5,788 nucleotides of DNA, taken from positions 1-5,788 of the forward strand of contig CAMHRH010000054.1 in the NCBI GenBank assembly GCA_946187605.1, in the 5' to 3' direction. Below are positions 4,444-5,788 of this stretch, piece after piece (within the stretch, counting starts at the first letter, position 1; each line of letters begins with the position of its first letter). The position numbers were made by a program, and so were the translations under genes. Below the pieces are notes generated by a model that was not told the DNA's origin, did no database searches, and saw only the letters and a list, made by a program, of their open reading frames with translations. Origin of the DNA: an uncultured Candidatus Saccharibacteria bacterium (lineage in GTDB: Bacteria > Patescibacteriota > Saccharimonadia > Saccharimonadales > Saccharimonadaceae).

Positions 4444-5788
4444 ATGAAAGAGAGGAAGTCAGAGCATAAGAGGGTGGAGAAACCGGCCAAAAAGGCCCCG
4501 AAAGACAAAAAACCGACCGACAAACTAGCAGATAAGACCAAAACTACCAAAGTCCTACAGCATATTTTTGGCGATGCGCAGAAAAAGACTCTGCGCCGAC
4601 TTCGCAAGCGCGTAGATGATATTAATAAGCTCGCCGGCAAGTATTCCGAGATGAGCAATGAAGAGCTTGCCGCGCAGACCGAAACACTCAAAAAACGTTT
4701 CAATAAGCTTAATAAGCAAGCTCAGGCCGAAGCGGCTCGCAAAAAAGTCGAAGCCGACAAGAAAGCCAAGGACGGCAAAAAATCTGAAAAAGCCAAAAAG
4801 CCGAAAAAGGTCGACAAAAAGACTCAGATTGCGGCCGATAATAAGGTTCTCGACCAGATTTTGCCGGATGCCTTTGCGCTCGTTCGTGAAGCTAGCGAAC
4901 GCATTCTTGGTATGCGTCCATTTGACGTACAGCTAATCGGTGGCATCGTGCTTCACGAAGGCAACGTTGCCGAGATGAAGACCGGTGAAGGTAAAACTCT
5001 TGTTGCGGTTGCGCCATCGTACTTGAATGCTCTTACTGGCCGCGGTGTACACGTTATCACGGTCAACGATTATCTTGCTCAGCGTGATGCGGGCTGGAAC
5101 GGCGAGCTTTTCCACTTCCTCGGGCTCTCCACTGGCTGTATTATCAATGAAGCAAGCTTTGTTTACGACCCGGAATACACCAATGAAGACCATGATGATG
5201 AGCGTATGCGCCATCTTCGTCCATGCACGCGCAAAGAGGCTTACCTTTGCGATGTCGTCTATGGTACAAATAATGAATTTGGTTTCGATTACCTTCGCGA
5301 TAACATGGTCAAAGATGCGCAATATCTTCGCCAACGCGAACTTAACTTCGCCATCGTTGATGAGGTTGACTCAATTCTAATCGACGAAGCGCGCACGCCA
5401 TTGATTATTTCCGCTCCTGCTGGCGATAACCCAGAGAGCTATTATCAGTTCGCCAAAGTTTGCGCTCAGCTTTCCGATGAAGATTATATCGTCGACGAGA
5501 AGCGCCGCACGGTTGCATTGACGGATGCTGGCGTCAACAAAGTTCAGAAGATTCTTGGTATTGATACTCTGTATAGCACCGAAAATACGCGCATTGTTTA
5601 CCATCTTGAGCAGGCGCTCCGCGCAGAGACGCTATTCAAGCGCGACAAAGATTATGTCGTTACGAATTCCGGCGAAGTTATGATTGTTGATGAGCATACT
5701 GGCCGTCTCATGCATGGCCGCCGCTACAACGAGGGTCTCCACCAGGCGATTGAGGCTAAGGAAGCGGTTCAGGTCCGCGAAGAGTCGA
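4444..5788 (+). CDS. secA: Protein translocase ATPase SecA, N-terminal part (cut by window end)
   Basis: SecA is the cytoplasmic motor that pushes unfolded preproteins through SecYEG using ATP. 448 codons are visible and the frame is open to the edge. Recognised parts are the N-terminal TLRRLRKRVDDIN helix (49-61), the LPDAFALVREASERILGMRP segment (140-159), Walker A MKTGEGKT (178-185), TVNDYLAQRDA, YGTNNEFGFDYLRDNM (273-288), the Walker B box DEVDSILIDEARTPLIIS (from D306), the preprotein cross-linking domain, and IVDEHTGRLMHGRR (414-427). Compared with E. coli SecA, Walker A lies 76 residues further from the start. About 34 residues are an N-terminal Lys-rich extension (13 Lys in residues 1-36) and about 44 are a Lys/Ala-rich insertion (around 87-134, 17 Lys) between the first helices and the LPDAF segment. 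The ATG is preferred because a TAG closes the frame 21 nt upstream and a promoter abuts it; a GTG at codon 11 is possible but lacks signals. Confidence 0.96.
   Translation, partial: MKERKSEHKRVEKPAKKAPKDKKPTDKLADKTKTTKVLQHIFGDAQKKTLRRLRKRVDDINKLAGKYSEMSNEELAAQTETLKKRFNKLNKQAQAEAARKKVEADKKAKDGKKSEKAKKPKKVDKKTQIAADNKVLDQILPDAFALVREASERILGMRPFDVQLIGGIVLHEGNVAEMKTGEGKTLVAVAPSYLNALTGRGVHVITVNDYLAQRDAGWNGELFHFLGLSTGCIINEASFVYDPEYTNEDHDDERMRHLRPCTRKEAYLCDVVYGTNNEFGFDYLRDNMVKDAQYLRQRELNFAIVDEVDSILIDEARTPLIISAPAGDNPESYYQFAKVCAQLSDEDYIVDEKRRTVALTDAGVNKVQKILGIDTLYSTENTRIVYHLEQALRAETLFKRDKDYVVTNSGEVMIVDEHTGRLMHGRRYNEGLHQAIEAKEAVQVREES

Noticed and set aside
4420..4446. hpf and secA are in the same frame, separated by one TAG, which might suggest a read-through fusion
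   Set aside because: The gap carries a good extended -10 promoter at leaderless distance from the secA ATG, both proteins have complete ends, and one-in-three frame agreement is expected by chance.
636..5788. Alternative genetic code (UGA as glycine), as in some CPR lineages
   Set aside because: No in-frame TGA occurs in any of the genes, and glycine is encoded by GGN throughout.
1..5788. CRISPR array, insertion sequence, prophage or defence system
   Set aside because: There are no spaced direct repeats, no transposase or integrase-like frames and no terminal inverted repeats; the recognisable genes are housekeeping ones.

Overview
The window looks like chromosomal sequence from a Candidate Phyla Radiation bacterium, most likely Candidatus Saccharibacteria (TM7). 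This placement rests on recognised protein character (a cysteine-free type B L31, a divergent bacterial SerRS next to a short hibernation factor and SecA), moderate GC, very tight gene packing and promoters placed almost on top of start codons. There is no 16S rRNA or other phylogenetic marker, so the phylum is an inference. All genes read with the standard bacterial code: stops are TAA or TAG and no in-frame TGA is seen, so nothing points to the UGA-glycine code of Gracilibacteria/Absconditabacteria.

Layout. Positions 1-97 hold no gene, only a 15-nt palindrome and a strong hairpin that ends a leftward operon. That operon (98-558, minus) encodes ribosomal protein bL31 and, 20 nt downstream, an unannotated 36-residue, very basic protein with its own Shine-Dalgarno site. 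A divergent, physically interlocked promoter pair (570-609) separates it from a rightward gene (636-2201) for a membrane-anchored, WG-repeat-like surface protein of 521 residues. Positions 2202-2333 hold an intrinsic terminator, a second weak hairpin and a near-consensus leftward promoter with no annotated gene, which could make a small RNA. A small two-helix membrane protein (2334-2693, minus) and seryl-tRNA synthetase (2762-4066, plus) are then transcribed divergently from short extended -10 promoters. serS overlaps by one base (TAATG) with a short hibernation factor (4066-4422). secA starts 21 nt later from its own promoter and runs off the right edge.

How it fits together. Most of the window is core housekeeping: translation (L31, SerRS, HPF) and protein export (SecA). 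The WG-like protein would need SecA or SecYEG for insertion. The most consistent signal at the DNA level is promoter architecture. Six promoters carry a TGn extended -10; for secA and the small membrane gene the predicted transcription start falls on the ATG (leaderless), and for serS and L31 within a few bases of it. Genes internal to operons (the 36-aa ORF, hpf) carry clear Shine-Dalgarno sites. I found no mobile element, CRISPR array, tRNA or rRNA. The strongest candidates for something undescribed are the 36-aa basic protein, the orphan promoter at 2295-2323, and the lysine-rich extension and insertion in SecA.
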